Positions 25,874 through 36,278 of a DNA stretch of 64,000 nucleotides are shown one piece after another. Origin of the DNA: Enterobacter cloacae complex sp. R_G8 (GTDB taxonomy: Bacteria; Pseudomonadota; Gammaproteobacteria; Enterobacterales; Enterobacteriaceae); contig NZ_CP102246.1 in assembly GCF_024599795.1 (NCBI RefSeq), forward strand, positions 1,054,001-1,118,000, in the 5' to 3' direction. The position numbers were made by a program, and so were the translations under genes. The stretch's first letter is position 1. Each line of letters starts with the position of its first letter. Below the pieces are notes generated by a model. That model ran no database searches. It was not told where the DNA came from and saw only the letters and a list, made by a program, of their open reading frames with translations.

Positions 25874-27865
25874 ATGTCCTCACGTAAAGAGCTTGCTAAT
25901 GCTATTCGTGCGCTGAGCATGGACGCAGTACAGAAAGCCAAATCCGGCCACCCAGGGGCCCCTATGGGTATGGCTGATATCGCCGAAGTCCTGTGGCGTG
26001 ATTTCCTGAACCACAACCCGCAGAACCCGGCATGGGCTGACCGCGACCGTTTTGTGCTGTCTAACGGCCACGGCTCAATGCTGATCTATAGCCTGCTGCA
26101 CCTCACTGGCTACGATCTGCCAATCGAAGAGCTGAAAAACTTCCGTCAACTGCATTCCAAAACTCCAGGTCACCCGGAAGTGGGTTACACCGCGGGTGTT
26201 GAAACCACGACTGGCCCACTGGGTCAGGGCATTGCGAACGCGGTGGGTATGGCGATAGCTGAGAAGACCCTGGCGGCACAGTTCAACCGTCCTGGCCACG
26301 ACATCGTTGACCACTTCACCTACGCGTTCATGGGCGACGGTTGCATGATGGAAGGCATTTCTCATGAAGTGTGCTCTCTGGCAGGTACCCTGAAGCTGGG
26401 CAAACTGGTGGCGTTCTATGACGACAACGGTATCTCCATCGACGGTCATGTTGAAGGCTGGTTCACTGATGACACTGCGGCACGTTTCGAAGCCTACGGC
26501 TGGCACGTTGTGCGTGGTGTTGATGGTCATAATGCTGACTCGATTAAACGTGCAATTGAAGAAGCGCGTGCGGTAACGGACAAACCATCCCTGCTGATGT
26601 GTAAAACCATCATCGGTTTCGGTTCACCGAACAAAGCGGGCACCCACGATTCTCACGGTGCGCCACTGGGCGACGCGGAAATCGCACTGACGCGTGAAGC
26701 GCTGGGCTGGAAATACCCTGCTTTCGAAATTCCATCTGATATTTATGCTCAGTGGGATGCCAAAGAGGCGGGTCAGGCGAAAGAAGCCGCCTGGAACGAG
26801 AAGTTCGCGGCTTACGCTAAAGCCTTCCCACAGGAAGCGGCTGAATTCACCCGTCGTATGAAAGGTGAAATGCCGTCTGACTTCGACGCGAAAGCGAACG
26901 AGTTCATCGCTAAGCTGCAGGCGAACCCATCTAAAATCGCCAGCCGTAAAGCGTCTCAGAATGCGATCGAAGCGTTCGGTCCGCTGCTTCCGGAATTCCT
27001 GGGTGGCTCTGCTGACCTGGCCCCGTCTAACCTGACCCTGTGGTCTGGCTCTAAGCCAATCAACGAAGATACAGCCGGTAACTACATCCATTATGGTGTA
27101 CGTGAATTCGGTATGACCGCTATCGCGAACGGTATCTCCCTGCACGGTGGTTTCCTGCCGTACACCTCTACCTTCCTGATGTTCGTGGAATATGCACGTA
27201 ACGCCGTGCGTATGGCTGCGCTGATGAAACAGCGTCAGGTGATGGTTTATACCCACGACTCCATTGGTCTGGGCGAAGATGGTCCAACTCACCAGCCGGT
27301 AGAGCAGGTCGCTTCCCTGCGTGTCACCCCGAACATGAGCACATGGCGTCCATGTGACCAGGTGGAATCTGCAGTGGCATGGAAATACGGCGTTGAGCGT
27401 CAGGACGGTCCAACCGCGCTGATCCTCTCCCGTCAGAACCTGGCACAGCAGGATCGTACCGAAGAGCAGCTGGCGAACATCGCGCGCGGTGGCTACGTGC
27501 TGAAGGATTGCGCGGGTCAGCCAGAGCTGATCTTCATCGCAACCGGTTCTGAAGTTGAGCTGGCTGTTGCAGCCTGGGACAAACTGACTGCCGAAGGCGT
27601 TAAAGCGCGCGTGGTTTCCATGCCGTCTACCGATGCGTTCGACAAGCAGGATGCTGCTTACCGTGAATCCGTACTGCCTAAAGCCGTTTCCGCACGCGTG
27701 GCGGTTGAAGCGGGTATCGCTGACTACTGGTTCAAATACGTGGGTCTGAACGGCGCTATCGTCGGTATGACCACCTTCGGTGAATCTGCTCCGGCAGAGC
27801 AGCTGTTCGAAGAGTTCGGCTTCACCGTTGAGAATGTGGTCGCTAAGGCGAAAGAACTGCTGTAA
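25874..27865 (+). CDS. tktA: Transketolase 1
   Basis: TktA moves two-carbon ketol units between sugar phosphates in the non-oxidative pentose phosphate pathway, using ThDP. ATG 25874 gives 663 residues, as in E. coli; the frame continues open upstream, but 49 extra codons would cover the promoter region. Transketolase motifs are intact: GHPGAPMG near residue 26, [12 protein letters not shown] for cofactor binding, and the pyrimidine-domain segment [15 protein letters not shown]. Epd, Pgk and FbaA follow on the same strand. Confidence 0.98.
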   Translation: MSSRKELANAIRALSMDAVQKAKSGHPGAPMGMADIAEVLWRDFLNHNPQNPAWADRDRFVLSNGHGSMLIYSLLHLTGYDLPIEELKNFRQLHSKTPGHPEVGYTAGVETTTGPLGQGIANAVGMAIAEKTLAAQFNRPGHDIVDHFTYAFMGDGCMMEGISHEVCSLAGTLKLGKLVAFYDDNGISIDGHVEGWFTDDTAARFEAYGWHVVRGVDGHNADSIKRAIEEARAVTDKPSLLMCKTIIGFGSPNKAGTHDSHGAPLGDAEIALTREALGWKYPAFEIPSDIYAQWDAKEAGQAKEAAWNEKFAAYAKAFPQEAAEFTRRMKGEMPSDFDAKANEFIAKLQANPSKIASRKASQNAIEAFGPLLPEFLGGSADLAPSNLTLWSGSKPINEDTAGNYIHYGVREFGMTAIANGISLHGGFLPYTSTFLMFVEYARNAVRMAALMKQRQVMVYTHDSIGLGEDGPTHQPVEQVASLRVTPNMSTWRPCDQVESAVAWKYGVERQDGPTALILSRQNLAQQDRTEEQLANIARGGYVLKDCAGQPELIFIATGSEVELAVAAWDKLTAEGVKARVVSMPSTDAFDKQDAAYRESVLPKAVSARVAVEAGIADYWFKYVGLNGAIVGMTTFGESAPAEQLFEEFGFTVENVVAKAKELL

Positions 27866-27875
27866 TTGCCGTTTT

Positions 27876-27957
27876 GCCCGGTGAAGCTTACGCTTACCGG
27901 GCCTACATATGGCACAAAATATAGGCCGGGTAAGCGTAAGCGTCACCCGGCTTTTTT
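27876..27957. repeat. REP/BIME pair after tktA, with terminator-like end
   Basis: Two REP-type palindromes in opposite orientation: GCCCGG...CCGGGC at 27876-27902 and GCCGGG...CCCGGC at 27924-27951, the latter followed by six T residues. The pair lies 11 bp after the tktA stop and can end or stabilise the transcript. Confidence 0.85.
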
Positions 27958-28010
27958 GTAGGCACTATTCCTCAGACATGTAACTGCTCTGTAAATTATT
28001 CCATCCAAAA

Positions 28011-28026
28011 TGTGACGCAAGTCATA
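28011..28026 (+). promoter_or_regulatory. Candidate CRP site upstream of epd
   Basis: TGTGA-CGCAAG-TCATA matches the CRP consensus with one mismatch in the right arm. It lies 196 bp upstream of the epd start. CRP control of epd-pgk is known in E. coli. Confidence 0.6.
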
Positions 28027-28085
28027 TAGCTCGCTTATTCATCTGGACAGACATTCCTTTTATTCCCCGATTCGCTTATTCTTGC

Positions 28086-28097
28086 TGAAGCGTTTCA
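28086..28097 (+). promoter_or_regulatory. Candidate Cra (FruR) site upstream of epd
   Basis: TGAAGCGTTTCA fits the Cra consensus TGAAWCGNTTCA-type palindrome with one difference and extends to CTGAAGCGTTTCAG. Cra control of the epd-pgk-fbaA region is known in E. coli, and the site lies between the CRP site and the gene. Confidence 0.65.
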
Positions 28098-28221
28098 GTC
28101 GATTAAATGTTCGACAATTGACCAATCAATCGCAGTTTGTGATAGCAAAGATTCCCCTTCGGGCGTAGCTGGATTACTCTTTCAGCCACCTTGAACTCAG
28201 GGATAGCTTTGCAGGAGATCT

Positions 28222-29241
28222 ATGACCGTACGCGTAGCGATTAATGGCTTCGGTCGCATCGGGCGCAACGTGGTTCGTGCTTTATATGAATCCGGGCGTC
28301 GGGCGGAAATTACCGTGGTGGCAATCAATGAACTGGCGGATGCTGCGGGCATGGCGCATTTATTGAAATATGACACCAGCCACGGACGCTTTGCCTGGGA
28401 CGTGCGTCAGGAAAGGGATCAGCTGTTTGTCGGTGACGATACGATCCGCGTACTGCATGATCGCAGTATTGCCGCGCTACCGTGGCGTGAACTGGGTGTG
28501 GATGTGGTGCTTGACTGTACCGGCGTATATGGCAACCGTGAACACGGCGAAGCGCATCTCACCGCCGGCGCAAAAAAAGTCCTGTTCTCCCACCCCGGCA
28601 GTAACGACCTCGACGCGACGGTCGTTTTCGGCGTCAATCAGCATGAGCTGCAAGCCGAACACCGTATTGTCTCCAACGCCTCCTGCACCACCAACTGCAT
28701 TATTCCGGTCATCAAACTGTTAGACGATGCATATGGCATTGAATCCGGTACCGTGACCACGATTCACTCCGCCATGCACGATCAACAGGTCATCGACGCC
28801 TACCACCCGGATTTACGACGCACGCGTGCCGCGAGCCAGTCAATCATCCCGGTGGACACAAAACTGGCTGCGGGGATCACCCGAATTTTCCCGCAGTTTA
28901 ATGACCGTTTTGAAGCGATTGCCGTGCGCGTACCGACGATAAACGTCACCGCAATTGACCTCAGCGTGACGGTAAAAAAACCGGTAAAAGCTTGTGAAGT
29001 CAACCTGTTGCTGCAAAAAGCGGCACAGGGGGCATTTCATGGTATAGTTGACTATACGGAATTACCGTTGGTCTCAGTGGATTTTAACCACGACCCGCAC
29101 AGCGCCATTGTTGATGGCACGCAAACGCGCGTCAGTGGCGCACACCTTATCAAGACGCTGGTCTGGTGTGATAACGAATGGGGCTTTGCTAACCGTATGC
29201 TCGACACCACGTTAGCAATGGCCGCCAAAGGTTTCAGGTAA
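28222..29241 (+). CDS. epd: D-erythrose 4-phosphate dehydrogenase
   Basis: Epd oxidises erythrose 4-phosphate to 4-phosphoerythronate with NAD+, the first step of pyridoxal phosphate synthesis; it is a paralogue of glyceraldehyde-3-phosphate dehydrogenase. The 339 residues match E. coli. The NAD-binding [17 protein letters not shown] is at the N-terminus and the catalytic Cys is in [14 protein letters not shown] lies 7 bp before the ATG. It heads the epd-pgk-fbaA unit, and its promoter region carries CRP and Cra sites. Confidence 0.98.
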   Translation: MTVRVAINGFGRIGRNVVRALYESGRRAEITVVAINELADAAGMAHLLKYDTSHGRFAWDVRQERDQLFVGDDTIRVLHDRSIAALPWRELGVDVVLDCTGVYGNREHGEAHLTAGAKKVLFSHPGSNDLDATVVFGVNQHELQAEHRIVSNASCTTNCIIPVIKLLDDAYGIESGTVTTIHSAMHDQQVIDAYHPDLRRTRAASQSIIPVDTKLAAGITRIFPQFNDRFEAIAVRVPTINVTAIDLSVTVKKPVKACEVNLLLQKAAQGAFHGIVDYTELPLVSVDFNHDPHSAIVDGTQTRVSGAHLIKTLVWCDNEWGFANRMLDTTLAMAAKGFR

Positions 29242-29257
29242 GACGCATCGTGCGTCT
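29241..29257 (+). other. Hairpin in the epd-pgk gap
   Basis: AGACGCA-TCG-TGCGTCT forms a 7-bp stem with a 3-nt loop starting at the last base of the epd stop codon. There is no T-run. It may help set different epd and pgk mRNA levels. Confidence 0.4.
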
Positions 29258-29290
29258 GCAAAACTTTAAGAATCAACGAGAGGATTCACC

Positions 29291-30454
29291 ATGTCTGTAA
29301 TTAAGATGACCGATCTGGATCTGGCTGGTAAACGCGTTTTCATCCGTGCGGATCTGAACGTGCCAGTTAAAGATGGCAAAGTGACCAGTGACGCGCGTAT
29401 CCGTGCATCTCTGCCAACCATCGAACTGGCTCTGAAGCAGGGTGCGAAAGTGATGGTGACCTCCCACCTGGGTCGTCCAACTGAAGGCGAGTACAACGAA
29501 GAGTTCTCTCTGCTGCCGGTTGTTAATTACCTGAAAGACAAACTGTCCAACCCGGTTCGCCTGGTGAAAGATTACCTGGACGGCGTGGAAGTGGCTGCCG
29601 GTGAACTGGTGGTTCTGGAAAACGTTCGCTTCAACAAAGGCGAGAAGAAAGACGACGAAGCTCTTTCCAAAAAATACGCGGCACTGTGCGACGTATTCGT
29701 AATGGATGCATTCGGTACGGCTCACCGTGCACAGGCGTCTACCCACGGTATCGGTAAATTTGCAGACGTTGCGTGTGCTGGTCCTCTGCTGGCCGCGGAG
29801 CTGGATGCGCTGGGTAAAGCACTGAAAGAGCCCGCTCGTCCAATGGTTGCTATCGTTGGTGGTTCTAAAGTTTCTACCAAACTGACCGTTCTGGATTCCC
29901 TGTCTAAAATCGCTGACCAGCTGATCGTTGGCGGTGGTATCGCGAACACCTTCGTTGCCGCTCAGGGCCACAACGTTGGTAAATCCCTGTATGAAGCAGA
30001 CCTGGTTGACGAAGCCAAACGCCTGCTGGGCACCTGTGATATCCCGGTTCCAACCGATGTTCGCGTTGCCACTGAGTTCTCCGAAACGGCGACTGCTACC
30101 CTGAAATCTGTAAACGACATCAAAGATGAAGAGCAGATTCTGGACCTGGGCGACGTTTCTGCACAGAAGCTGGCTGAAATCCTGAAAAACGCTAAAACTA
30201 TCCTGTGGAACGGTCCTGTTGGCGTGTTCGAATTCCCGAACTTCCGTAAAGGGACTGAAATTGTTGCTAACGCTATCGCAGACAGCGAAGCGTTCTCTAT
30301 CGCAGGCGGTGGTGACACCCTGGCAGCAATCGACCTGTTCGGTATTGCTGACAAAATCTCCTACATCTCCACTGGTGGCGGCGCATTCCTCGAATTCGTG
30401 GAAGGCAAAGTTCTGCCAGCAGTAGCAATGCTCGAAGAGCGCGCTAAGAAGTAA
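29291..30454 (+). CDS. pgk: Phosphoglycerate kinase
   Basis: Pgk transfers phosphate between 1,3-bisphosphoglycerate and ADP in glycolysis and gluconeogenesis. The 387 residues equal the E. coli length. The signature [11 protein letters not shown] is near residue 18, the hinge and substrate segments SHLGRP and [11 protein letters not shown] follow, and the nucleotide-binding GGSKVSTK and GGGDTLAA segments lie in the C-terminal half. Codons are strongly biased (CTG, GGT, AAA), as expected of a highly expressed gene. GAGAGG lies just upstream. Confidence 0.99.
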   Translation: MSVIKMTDLDLAGKRVFIRADLNVPVKDGKVTSDARIRASLPTIELALKQGAKVMVTSHLGRPTEGEYNEEFSLLPVVNYLKDKLSNPVRLVKDYLDGVEVAAGELVVLENVRFNKGEKKDDEALSKKYAALCDVFVMDAFGTAHRAQASTHGIGKFADVACAGPLLAAELDALGKALKEPARPMVAIVGGSKVSTKLTVLDSLSKIADQLIVGGGIANTFVAAQGHNVGKSLYEADLVDEAKRLLGTCDIPVPTDVRVATEFSETATATLKSVNDIKDEEQILDLGDVSAQKLAEILKNAKTILWNGPVGVFEFPNFRKGTEIVANAIADSEAFSIAGGGDTLAAIDLFGIADKISYISTGGGAFLEFVEGKVLPAVAMLEERAKK

Positions 30455-30545
30455 GCCATTCAAGGGCAGGGAAACCTGCCCAATTTTCAGCGCGCTTTAA
30501 GAGCTCGCACCTTTTCTAACGGCCGAAGATACAGGACTAAGCAAC

Positions 30546-31625
30546 ATGTCTAAAATTTTTGATTTCGTAAAACCTGGCGTGATCACTGGTGATGACGTTC
30601 AGAAAGTGTTCCAGGTAGCTAAAGAAAACAACTTTGCTCTGCCAGCAGTTAACTGCGTGGGTACTGACTCCATCAACGCCGTACTGGAAACCGCTGCAAA
30701 AGTTAAAGCACCGGTTATCGTACAGTTCTCTAACGGCGGCGCTGCGTTCATCGCAGGTAAAGGCGTGAAAACTGACATTCCTCAGGGTGCTGCAATCCTG
30801 GGTGCTATTTCTGGTGCGCACCACGTACACCAGATGGCTGAACACTACGGTGTTCCAGTTATCCTGCACACTGACCACTGCGCGAAGAAACTGCTGCCGT
30901 GGATCGACGGTCTGCTGGACGCGGGTGAAAAACACTTCGCGGCTACCGGTAAGCCACTGTTCTCTTCTCACATGATCGACCTGTCTGAAGAGTCACTGCA
31001 CGAAAACATCGAAATCTGCTCTAAGTACCTGGCGCGCATGGCCAAAATGGACATGACCCTGGAAATCGAACTGGGTTGCACCGGCGGTGAAGAAGACGGC
31101 GTGGACAACAGCCACATGGACGCTTCTGCTCTGTACACTCAACCAGAAGACGTTGATTACGCTTACACCGAGCTGAGCAAAATCAGCCCACGCTTCACCA
31201 TTGCAGCGTCCTTCGGTAACGTACACGGCGTTTACAAACCAGGTAACGTGGTTCTGACCCCAACCATCCTGCGTGACTCTCAGGAATACGTGTCCAAGAA
31301 ACACAACCTGCCGCACAACAGCCTGAACTTCGTCTTCCACGGCGGTTCCGGTTCTTCTGCTCAGGAAATCAAAGACTCCGTAAGCTACGGCGTAGTGAAA
31401 ATGAACATCGATACCGACACCCAGTGGGCAACCTGGGACGGTATCCTGCAGTACTACAAAGCAAACGAAGCTTACCTGCAGGGCCAGCTGGGCAACCCGA
31501 AAGGCGAAGACCAGCCGAACAAAAAATACTACGATCCACGCGTATGGCTGCGCGCAGCACAGACATCCATGGTGACCCGTCTGGAACAGGCATTCAAAGA
31601 GCTGAACGCAATCGACGTTCTGTAA
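30546..31625 (+). CDS. fbaA: Fructose-bisphosphate aldolase class II
   Basis: FbaA is the zinc-dependent aldolase that splits fructose 1,6-bisphosphate into glyceraldehyde 3-phosphate and dihydroxyacetone phosphate. The 359 residues match E. coli. Zinc-ligand and active-site segments are visible: HTDHCAKK, IELGCTGGEEDGVDN, VHGVYKPGNV, and VFHGGSGSS. It lies 91 bp after pgk without a terminator between them, and a strong terminator follows. Confidence 0.99.
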   Translation: MSKIFDFVKPGVITGDDVQKVFQVAKENNFALPAVNCVGTDSINAVLETAAKVKAPVIVQFSNGGAAFIAGKGVKTDIPQGAAILGAISGAHHVHQMAEHYGVPVILHTDHCAKKLLPWIDGLLDAGEKHFAATGKPLFSSHMIDLSEESLHENIEICSKYLARMAKMDMTLEIELGCTGGEEDGVDNSHMDASALYTQPEDVDYAYTELSKISPRFTIAASFGNVHGVYKPGNVVLTPTILRDSQEYVSKKHNLPHNSLNFVFHGGSGSSAQEIKDSVSYGVVKMNIDTDTQWATWDGILQYYKANEAYLQGQLGNPKGEDQPNKKYYDPRVWLRAAQTSMVTRLEQAFKELNAIDVL

Positions 31626-31648
31626 TCTGAACGGCTGACAGCACCAGA

Positions 31649-31675
31649 AGGCCCGCATATGCGGGCCTTTTTTTT
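31649..31675 (+). terminator. Terminator of fbaA
   Basis: A 10-bp perfect palindromic stem, AGGCCCGCAT / ATGCGGGCCT, is followed by eight T residues 23 bp after the fbaA stop. Confidence 0.9.
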
Positions 31676-31812
31676 ATGCGTTTTCAACATGCTGCAACAT
31701 CTGGATTTGTGATCTGTTTGGCAAAACTTGCGCTTTTTGTTTACCCTTTACTGACCTGCCTGTCTCCATGGGGGATGGATTTTGTGTTTTGGTTTAACAA
31801 AAGGAAGAATAA

Positions 31813-32667
31813 ATGGAACAACTCGATGTTGTAGACAGCATCAATAACGCTGGCAACTGGCTGGTGCGCAACCAGGCACTGCTGCTGAGTTATGCGGTGA
31901 ACATCGTTGCCGCGATTGCCATCATCATCGTCGGGATGATTGTGGCGCGTATCGTATCGAACGCGGTCAACCGGGTGATGGTGGCGCGACATATTGACGC
32001 CACGGTGGCTGACTTCCTCTCTGCGCTGGTGCGCTATGGCATTATCGCCTTTACGCTGATTGCCGCACTGGGGCGCGTTGGCGTGCAGACGGCATCGGTG
32101 ATCGCCGTGCTTGGTGCCGCGGGTCTGGCGATTGGTCTGGCGTTACAGGGCTCGCTCTCGAACCTGGCGGCAGGCGTACTGCTGGTCACCTTCCGTCCGT
32201 TCCGCTCCGGTGAGTATGTTGATCTGGGCGGCATTGCCGGAACCGTGCTGCAGGTACAAATTTTCTCTACCACTCTGCGTACCGTCGATGGCCGTATCGT
32301 TGTGGTTCCGAACGGGAAAATCATTGCGGGCAACATTATTAACTTCTCCCGCGAGCCGGTGCGCCGTAACGAGTTAATTATCAGCGTGGCGTATGATTCT
32401 GATATCGATCAGGTGAAATCGCTGATTGCTAACATCATTGCCTCTGACGAACGCATTCTGAAAGATAAAGAGCAGACCGTCCGCCTGAACGAACTGGGGG
32501 CATCTTCTATTAACTTCGTGGTGCGCATCTGGAGCAAAAGCAGCGATCTGCAAAACGTGTACTGGGATGTGCTGGAGCGGATCAAACGTGAGTTTGACGC
32601 CAACGGCATCAGCTTCCCGTATCCGCAGATGGACGTAAACGTCAAAAAAGTCAAAGAAGTCGAATAA
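31813..32667 (+). CDS. mscS: Small-conductance mechanosensitive channel MscS
   Basis: MscS is a heptameric inner-membrane channel that releases solutes on osmotic downshock. The 284 residues are two short of E. coli MscS. Three N-terminal helices are visible; the pore-lining third has the Gly/Ala pattern [20 protein letters not shown] at about residues 98-117, followed by the cytoplasmic beta/alpha vestibule ([13 protein letters not shown] ... VPNGKI). AGGAAG lies 7 bp before the ATG. It has its own unit between fbaA and argO. Confidence 0.97.
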   Translation: MEQLDVVDSINNAGNWLVRNQALLLSYAVNIVAAIAIIIVGMIVARIVSNAVNRVMVARHIDATVADFLSALVRYGIIAFTLIAALGRVGVQTASVIAVLGAAGLAIGLALQGSLSNLAAGVLLVTFRPFRSGEYVDLGGIAGTVLQVQIFSTTLRTVDGRIVVVPNGKIIAGNIINFSREPVRRNELIISVAYDSDIDQVKSLIANIIASDERILKDKEQTVRLNELGASSINFVVRIWSKSSDLQNVYWDVLERIKREFDANGISFPYPQMDVNVKKVKEVE

Positions 32668-32679
32668 CGTCTCCTGCAG

Positions 32680-32712
32680 GCCCGGTAAGCGCTGGCGACA
32701 CCGGGCTTTTTC
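32680..32712 (+). terminator. REP-type terminator of mscS
   Basis: GCCCGGT...ACCGGGC forms a stem over 32680-32706, followed by TTTTTCTT, 12 bp after the mscS stop. The sequence belongs to the same REP type as the one after tktA. Confidence 0.75.
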
Positions 32713-32812
32713 TTCATTAGATCTGCTAATACCCAATTAATATTATCAATTTCCTCTAATGTTATTCTCAAAGTATAGTCTGCACCAAAGACCATTCTGC
32801 GAGATTGATGTC

Positions 32813-33448
32813 ATGTTATCGTACTATTTTCAGGGGCTTGCGTTAGGCGCAGCCATGATCCTTCCCCTTGGTCCGCAAAACGCGTTTGTGATGAACCAGG
32901 GGATTCGCCGCCAGTATCATCTGATGATTGCCCTGCTGTGCGCGGTAAGCGATTTGCTGCTGATCTGTGCCGGGATTTTTGGTGGTAGCGCGCTGCTGAT
33001 GCAGTCCCCCTGGCTGCTGGCGCTGGTGACCTGGGGTGGGGTCGCCTTCCTGCTGTGGTACGGATTCGGTGCGCTGAAAACGGCGATGAGCAGCAACCTG
33101 GCGCTGGCGAGCGCCGAAGTGATGAAGCAGGGACGCTGGAAGATTATCGTCACCATGCTGGCGGTAACGTGGCTTAATCCGCATGTCTATCTCGACACCT
33201 TCGTGGTGCTCGGGAGCCTGGGTGGGCAATTGGAGGTTGAACCGAAGCGCTGGTTTGCGCTGGGTACGGTGAGCGCCTCCTTCCTCTGGTTCTTTGGCCT
33301 CGCCGTTCTGGCGGCGTGGCTGGCACCCCGTCTTCGTACCGCCAAAGCCCAGCGGATCATCAACACGCTGGTGGGCGTGGTGATGTGGGTCATTGCCTTT
33401 CAGCTGGCAAAAGAGGGGATTCATCATGTTCAGGGATTGCTCAACTAA
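32813..33448 (+). CDS. argO: Arginine exporter ArgO
   Basis: ArgO is an inner-membrane LysE-family exporter of arginine (and canavanine). ATG 32813 ([16 protein letters not shown]) gives 211 residues, the E. coli length; 18 upstream codons to 32759 overlap the promoter. The N-terminal helix contains [14 protein letters not shown], the LysE-family hallmark, and about six helices follow. In E. coli argO is activated by ArgP with arginine; argP lies 900 bp downstream on the other strand, and the AT-rich stretch at 32720-32790 is the expected ArgP target, though I did not resolve a site. Confidence 0.96.
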   Translation: MLSYYFQGLALGAAMILPLGPQNAFVMNQGIRRQYHLMIALLCAVSDLLLICAGIFGGSALLMQSPWLLALVTWGGVAFLLWYGFGALKTAMSSNLALASAEVMKQGRWKIIVTMLAVTWLNPHVYLDTFVVLGSLGGQLEVEPKRWFALGTVSASFLWFFGLAVLAAWLAPRLRTAKAQRIINTLVGVVMWVIAFQLAKEGIHHVQGLLN

Positions 33449-33474
33449 GCGTTGTCTTATGGACAACTGAGCAA
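33437..33474. other. Hairpin over the argO stop codon
   Basis: TTGCTCA pairs with TGAGCAA, and inside it GTTGTC pairs with GACAAC around a 5-nt loop; a 7-nt bulge holds the argO stop. There is no T-run. It may protect the argO 3' end or act as a weak terminator before yggE. Confidence 0.4.
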
Positions 33475-33540
33475 GACCCGCTAAGCTTGCTGGCATGCGC
33501 CCTGTTGTTGGGGCACTCTTCGCAACATGGAGGAATGACA

Positions 33541-34281
33541 GTGAAGTTTAACGTGATGGCCCTGGCGGCATTAGTAAGTTTAGGTGCGGTGTCTGTTCAG
33601 GCGAATGAATTGCCAAATGGCCCGCACATCGTCACTTCAGGTACCGCCAGCGTGGATGCGGTACCGGATGTTGCGACGCTGGCAATTGAAGTGAATGTGG
33701 CCGCGAAGGATGCCGCTTCCGCCAAGAAGCAGGCTGACGATCGTGTTGCGCAATATCTCTCTTTCCTGGAGCAGAATGGTGTTGCCAAAAAAGACATCAG
33801 CTCTGCGAACCTGCGTACTCAGCCTGATTACGACTACCAGAACGGCAAAAGTATCCTGAAAGGTTACCGTGCCGTGCGCACCGTTGAAGTGACCGTCCGC
33901 CAGCTGGATAAGCTGAACTCCCTGCTGGATGGCGCGCTGAAGGCAGGTCTGAACGAAATCCGTTCCGTCTCACTGGGCGTTGCGCAACCGGAGAAATATA
34001 AAGACGAAGCGCGTAAAGCGGCAATTGATGATGCAATGCATCAGGCGCAGCAGCTGGCCGCTGGCTTTAAGAGTAAACTCGGCCCGGTGTATAGCGTGCG
34101 TTACCACGTCTCTAATTATCAGCCAAGCCCAATGGTACGGATGATGAAAGCCGATGCGGCACCGGTATCTGCTCAGGAAACCTATGAGCAGCCGACCATT
34201 CAGTTCGACGATCAGGTGGATGTGGTGTTCCAGCTGGAACCGACTCAAACTCAGCAAACTGAGGCGGCTAAGGCGCAGTAA
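33541..34281 (+). CDS. yggE: SIMPL-domain periplasmic protein YggE
   Basis: YggE is a periplasmic SIMPL (DUF541) protein linked to oxidative stress in E. coli; its biochemical role is unclear. GTG 33541 is chosen as the start: it gives 246 residues, as in E. coli, and has GGAGG 7 bp upstream, whereas the ATG at 33535 is only 1 bp from that ribosome-binding site. A signal peptide ends at VQA (residue 20). The SIMPL core begins at HIVTSGTASVDAVPDVA. It converges on argP. Confidence 0.95.
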   Translation: MKFNVMALAALVSLGAVSVQANELPNGPHIVTSGTASVDAVPDVATLAIEVNVAAKDAASAKKQADDRVAQYLSFLEQNGVAKKDISSANLRTQPDYDYQNGKSILKGYRAVRTVEVTVRQLDKLNSLLDGALKAGLNEIRSVSLGVAQPEKYKDEARKAAIDDAMHQAQQLAAGFKSKLGPVYSVRYHVSNYQPSPMVRMMKADAAPVSAQETYEQPTIQFDDQVDVVFQLEPTQTQQTEAAKAQ

Positions 34282-34285
34282 TTTG

Positions 34286-34318
34286 CCCTCACCCTAACCC
34301 TCTCCCACAGGGAGAGGG
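34286..34318. repeat. CCCTCACCC palindromic repeat, copy 4 (yggE-argP)
   Basis: CCCTCACCCTAA followed by the stem CCCTCTCCC / GGGAGAGGG with a 3-nt loop. It lies between the convergent yggE and argP genes, 4 bp after the yggE stop. Confidence 0.85.
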
Positions 34319-34329
34319 AATTCAAGCGA

Positions 34330-35223
34330 TTAATCCTGTCTCAACACCTTGTGCCCGTAAGCCAGCAGCGCGTCGGTGACGTTGCGCATCATGCGGCTTT
34401 CCGGCGCAAAACGGTGCCAGTAGAGCATCCGGCGCTGATACAGCCCCGGCGTCAAATCAATCAGCTCACCGCTTTTCAACTCTTTTTCAATTTGCAGGTG
34501 TGGGATCATGCAGCAGGTGGTTCCCTGACGCGCAAGCTGCACGAAGGCCTCGGACGAGTTCACGATATGGCACGGCACGCTGCCCGGCGGCAGGTCAAAG
34601 TTTTGTTGCAGGAAAGCCTGATGCATATCGTCCAGATGGTCGAACGCCACCGCAGGCGCCTTAAGCAGCGCGGCGCGGGTGACGCCATTGGGGAAGTAAC
34701 GTTCAGCAAAGGCTTTTGAACCAACAAACAGGTAATCCAGCGCACCCAGTTGATCCACCAGACAGCTTGGCAGCGCCTGAGGCTGGATACTGACCGCTCC
34801 AACCACTTCACCACGGCGCAGGCGTTCCTGAGTGCGGGTTTCATCTTCAACCTGCAGATTCAGGCGGATAGGGGAGTCGGCCAGGACCGGGGCGAGGGCG
34901 GGCAGCAGCCAGGTTGCCAGACTGTCGGCGTTCACCGCCAGCGACAGCAGCAACGGCGTAGAACCCGTTTGCTCATCACCCAGCCATTCGTCTTCCAGCA
35001 GTTCAACCTGACGCAGCAGGGCGAGGAGCTTTTGTCCTTGCTCTGTTGGACGCGGTGGCACGGTACGCACCAGCAGTGGCTGCCCGAACATGTTTTCAAG
35101 CTGTTTGATACGCTGTGATACGGCGGACTGAGTAATACACAGCTTTTGCGCTGCGCGCTCAAAACCGCGTTCACGAATAACTGCATCAAGTGCCTGTAGT
35201 GTTCTGTAGTCCGGACGTTTCAT
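34330..35223 (-). CDS. argP: LysR-type regulator ArgP (IciA)
   Basis: ArgP is a LysR-type regulator that activates argO in response to arginine and also responds to lysine. The 297 residues equal the E. coli length. The N-terminal helix-turn-helix is [20 protein letters not shown] followed by [13 protein letters not shown], and the rest is the periplasmic-binding-like effector domain. It is divergent from rpiA across a 127-bp promoter region. Confidence 0.97.
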   Translation of the reverse strand: MKRPDYRTLQALDAVIRERGFERAAQKLCITQSAVSQRIKQLENMFGQPLLVRTVPPRPTEQGQKLLALLRQVELLEDEWLGDEQTGSTPLLLSLAVNADSLATWLLPALAPVLADSPIRLNLQVEDETRTQERLRRGEVVGAVSIQPQALPSCLVDQLGALDYLFVGSKAFAERYFPNGVTRAALLKAPAVAFDHLDDMHQAFLQQNFDLPPGSVPCHIVNSSEAFVQLARQGTTCCMIPHLQIEKELKSGELIDLTPGLYQRRMLYWHRFAPESRMMRNVTDALLAYGHKVLRQD

Positions 35224-35350
35224 TGCTCTGGCTTACTCCTTAATTTTGCTTAATCTGCACTATGACACAATTTTCCCTTTGTGGCAGACGAATTCCACCT
35301 CACGTGTTCTATAATGCGCCCTAAGTTTTCATACCACAGGCAAAACGATC

Positions 35351-36010
35351 ATGACGCAGGATGAACTGAAAAAAGCAGTAGGATGGGCCGCGCTCCAGTA
35401 CGTGCAACCGGGTACTATCGTCGGTGTGGGTACGGGGTCGACGGCGGCACACTTTATCGATGCGCTGGGCACGATGAAGGGGCAGATCGAGGGCGCGGTT
35501 TCGAGCTCCGATGCTTCCACGGAAAAGCTGAAAAGCCTCGGCATTACCGTTTTCGATCTGAACGAAGTGGACCGTCTGGGGATCTACGTTGATGGCGCGG
35601 ATGAAATCAACGGGCATATGCAGATGATCAAAGGCGGCGGTGCGGCGCTGACGCGTGAAAAGATCATCGCCTCTGTCGCGGATAAATTCATCTGTATCGC
35701 AGATGCATCCAAACAGGTCGATATTCTGGGTAAATTCCCGCTGCCGGTTGAAGTGATCCCGATGGCGCGCAGTGCCGTGGCACGTGAGCTAGTAAAACTG
35801 GGTGGCCGTCCGGAATACCGTCAGGGTGTGGTCACCGATAACGGTAACGTGATCCTCGACGTGCATGGCCTGGAAATTCTTGACGCGATTGCGCTTGAAA
35901 ATGCCATCAACGGCATCCCGGGCGTTGTCACCGTAGGGTTATTTGCCAACCGTGGTGCGGATGTTGCGCTGATCGGCACGGCTGATGGCGTGAAAACCAT
36001 CGTAAAATGA
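35351..36010 (+). CDS. rpiA: Ribose-5-phosphate isomerase A
   Basis: RpiA interconverts ribose 5-phosphate and ribulose 5-phosphate in the pentose phosphate pathway. The 219 residues match E. coli. Active-site segments are intact: [11 protein letters not shown] near residue 24, DGADEI near 81 and [11 protein letters not shown] near 94. It is a single-gene unit divergent from argP and followed by a GC-rich hairpin. Confidence 0.98.
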   Translation: MTQDELKKAVGWAALQYVQPGTIVGVGTGSTAAHFIDALGTMKGQIEGAVSSSDASTEKLKSLGITVFDLNEVDRLGIYVDGADEINGHMQMIKGGGAALTREKIIASVADKFICIADASKQVDILGKFPLPVEVIPMARSAVARELVKLGGRPEYRQGVVTDNGNVILDVHGLEILDAIALENAINGIPGVVTVGLFANRGADVALIGTADGVKTIVK

Positions 36011-36015
36011 TCTGA

Positions 36016-36050
36016 CGGGGGGAGCACTCCCCCCGCTAAAAAATTTTTGA
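36016..36050 (+). terminator. Hairpin terminator after rpiA
   Basis: CGGGGGGAG and CTCCCCCCG form a 9-bp stem with a 2-nt nominal loop just after the rpiA stop. An A-run and then five T residues follow, so the T-tract is offset by about ten bases; termination efficiency is uncertain. Confidence 0.6.
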
Positions 36051-36062
36051 AAAGCTAAATTC

Positions 36063-36078
36063 GGTGACTTGTGTCACG
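36063..36078 (+). promoter_or_regulatory. Candidate CRP site upstream of serA
   Basis: GGTGA-CTTGTG-TCACG matches the CRP consensus at 8 of 10 positions, 201 bp before the serA start. serA is reported as a CRP and Lrp target in E. coli. The rest of the 268-bp gap is AT-rich and holds the serA promoter; I see no gene in it. Confidence 0.45.
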
Positions 36079-36278
36079 TTTTTTGTCCCTCTCTTGCTGA
36101 ACCTTCCGTATTCACAAGTATTTACAGCATTTTACTCTGCTATTTTGCGCTGTATGACTTTTCTTCAGAGTGCCGACGCAAACGTTCATATTGCTGCAAT
36201 AGTTTTTTTTGATATGTTGGCTAAGCGGATTTCAATCCAGCACAACATCAGTTCAGACAAAAAAACAGGGTCGGGTAA

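Noticed and set aside
26624..27946. 440-codon minus-strand frame over tktA
   Set aside because: Antisense to a highly expressed transketolase gene with complete motifs; no ribosome-binding site or recognisable product.
29273..30463. 396-codon minus-strand frame over pgk
   Set aside because: Exact shadow of phosphoglycerate kinase, caused by its biased codons.
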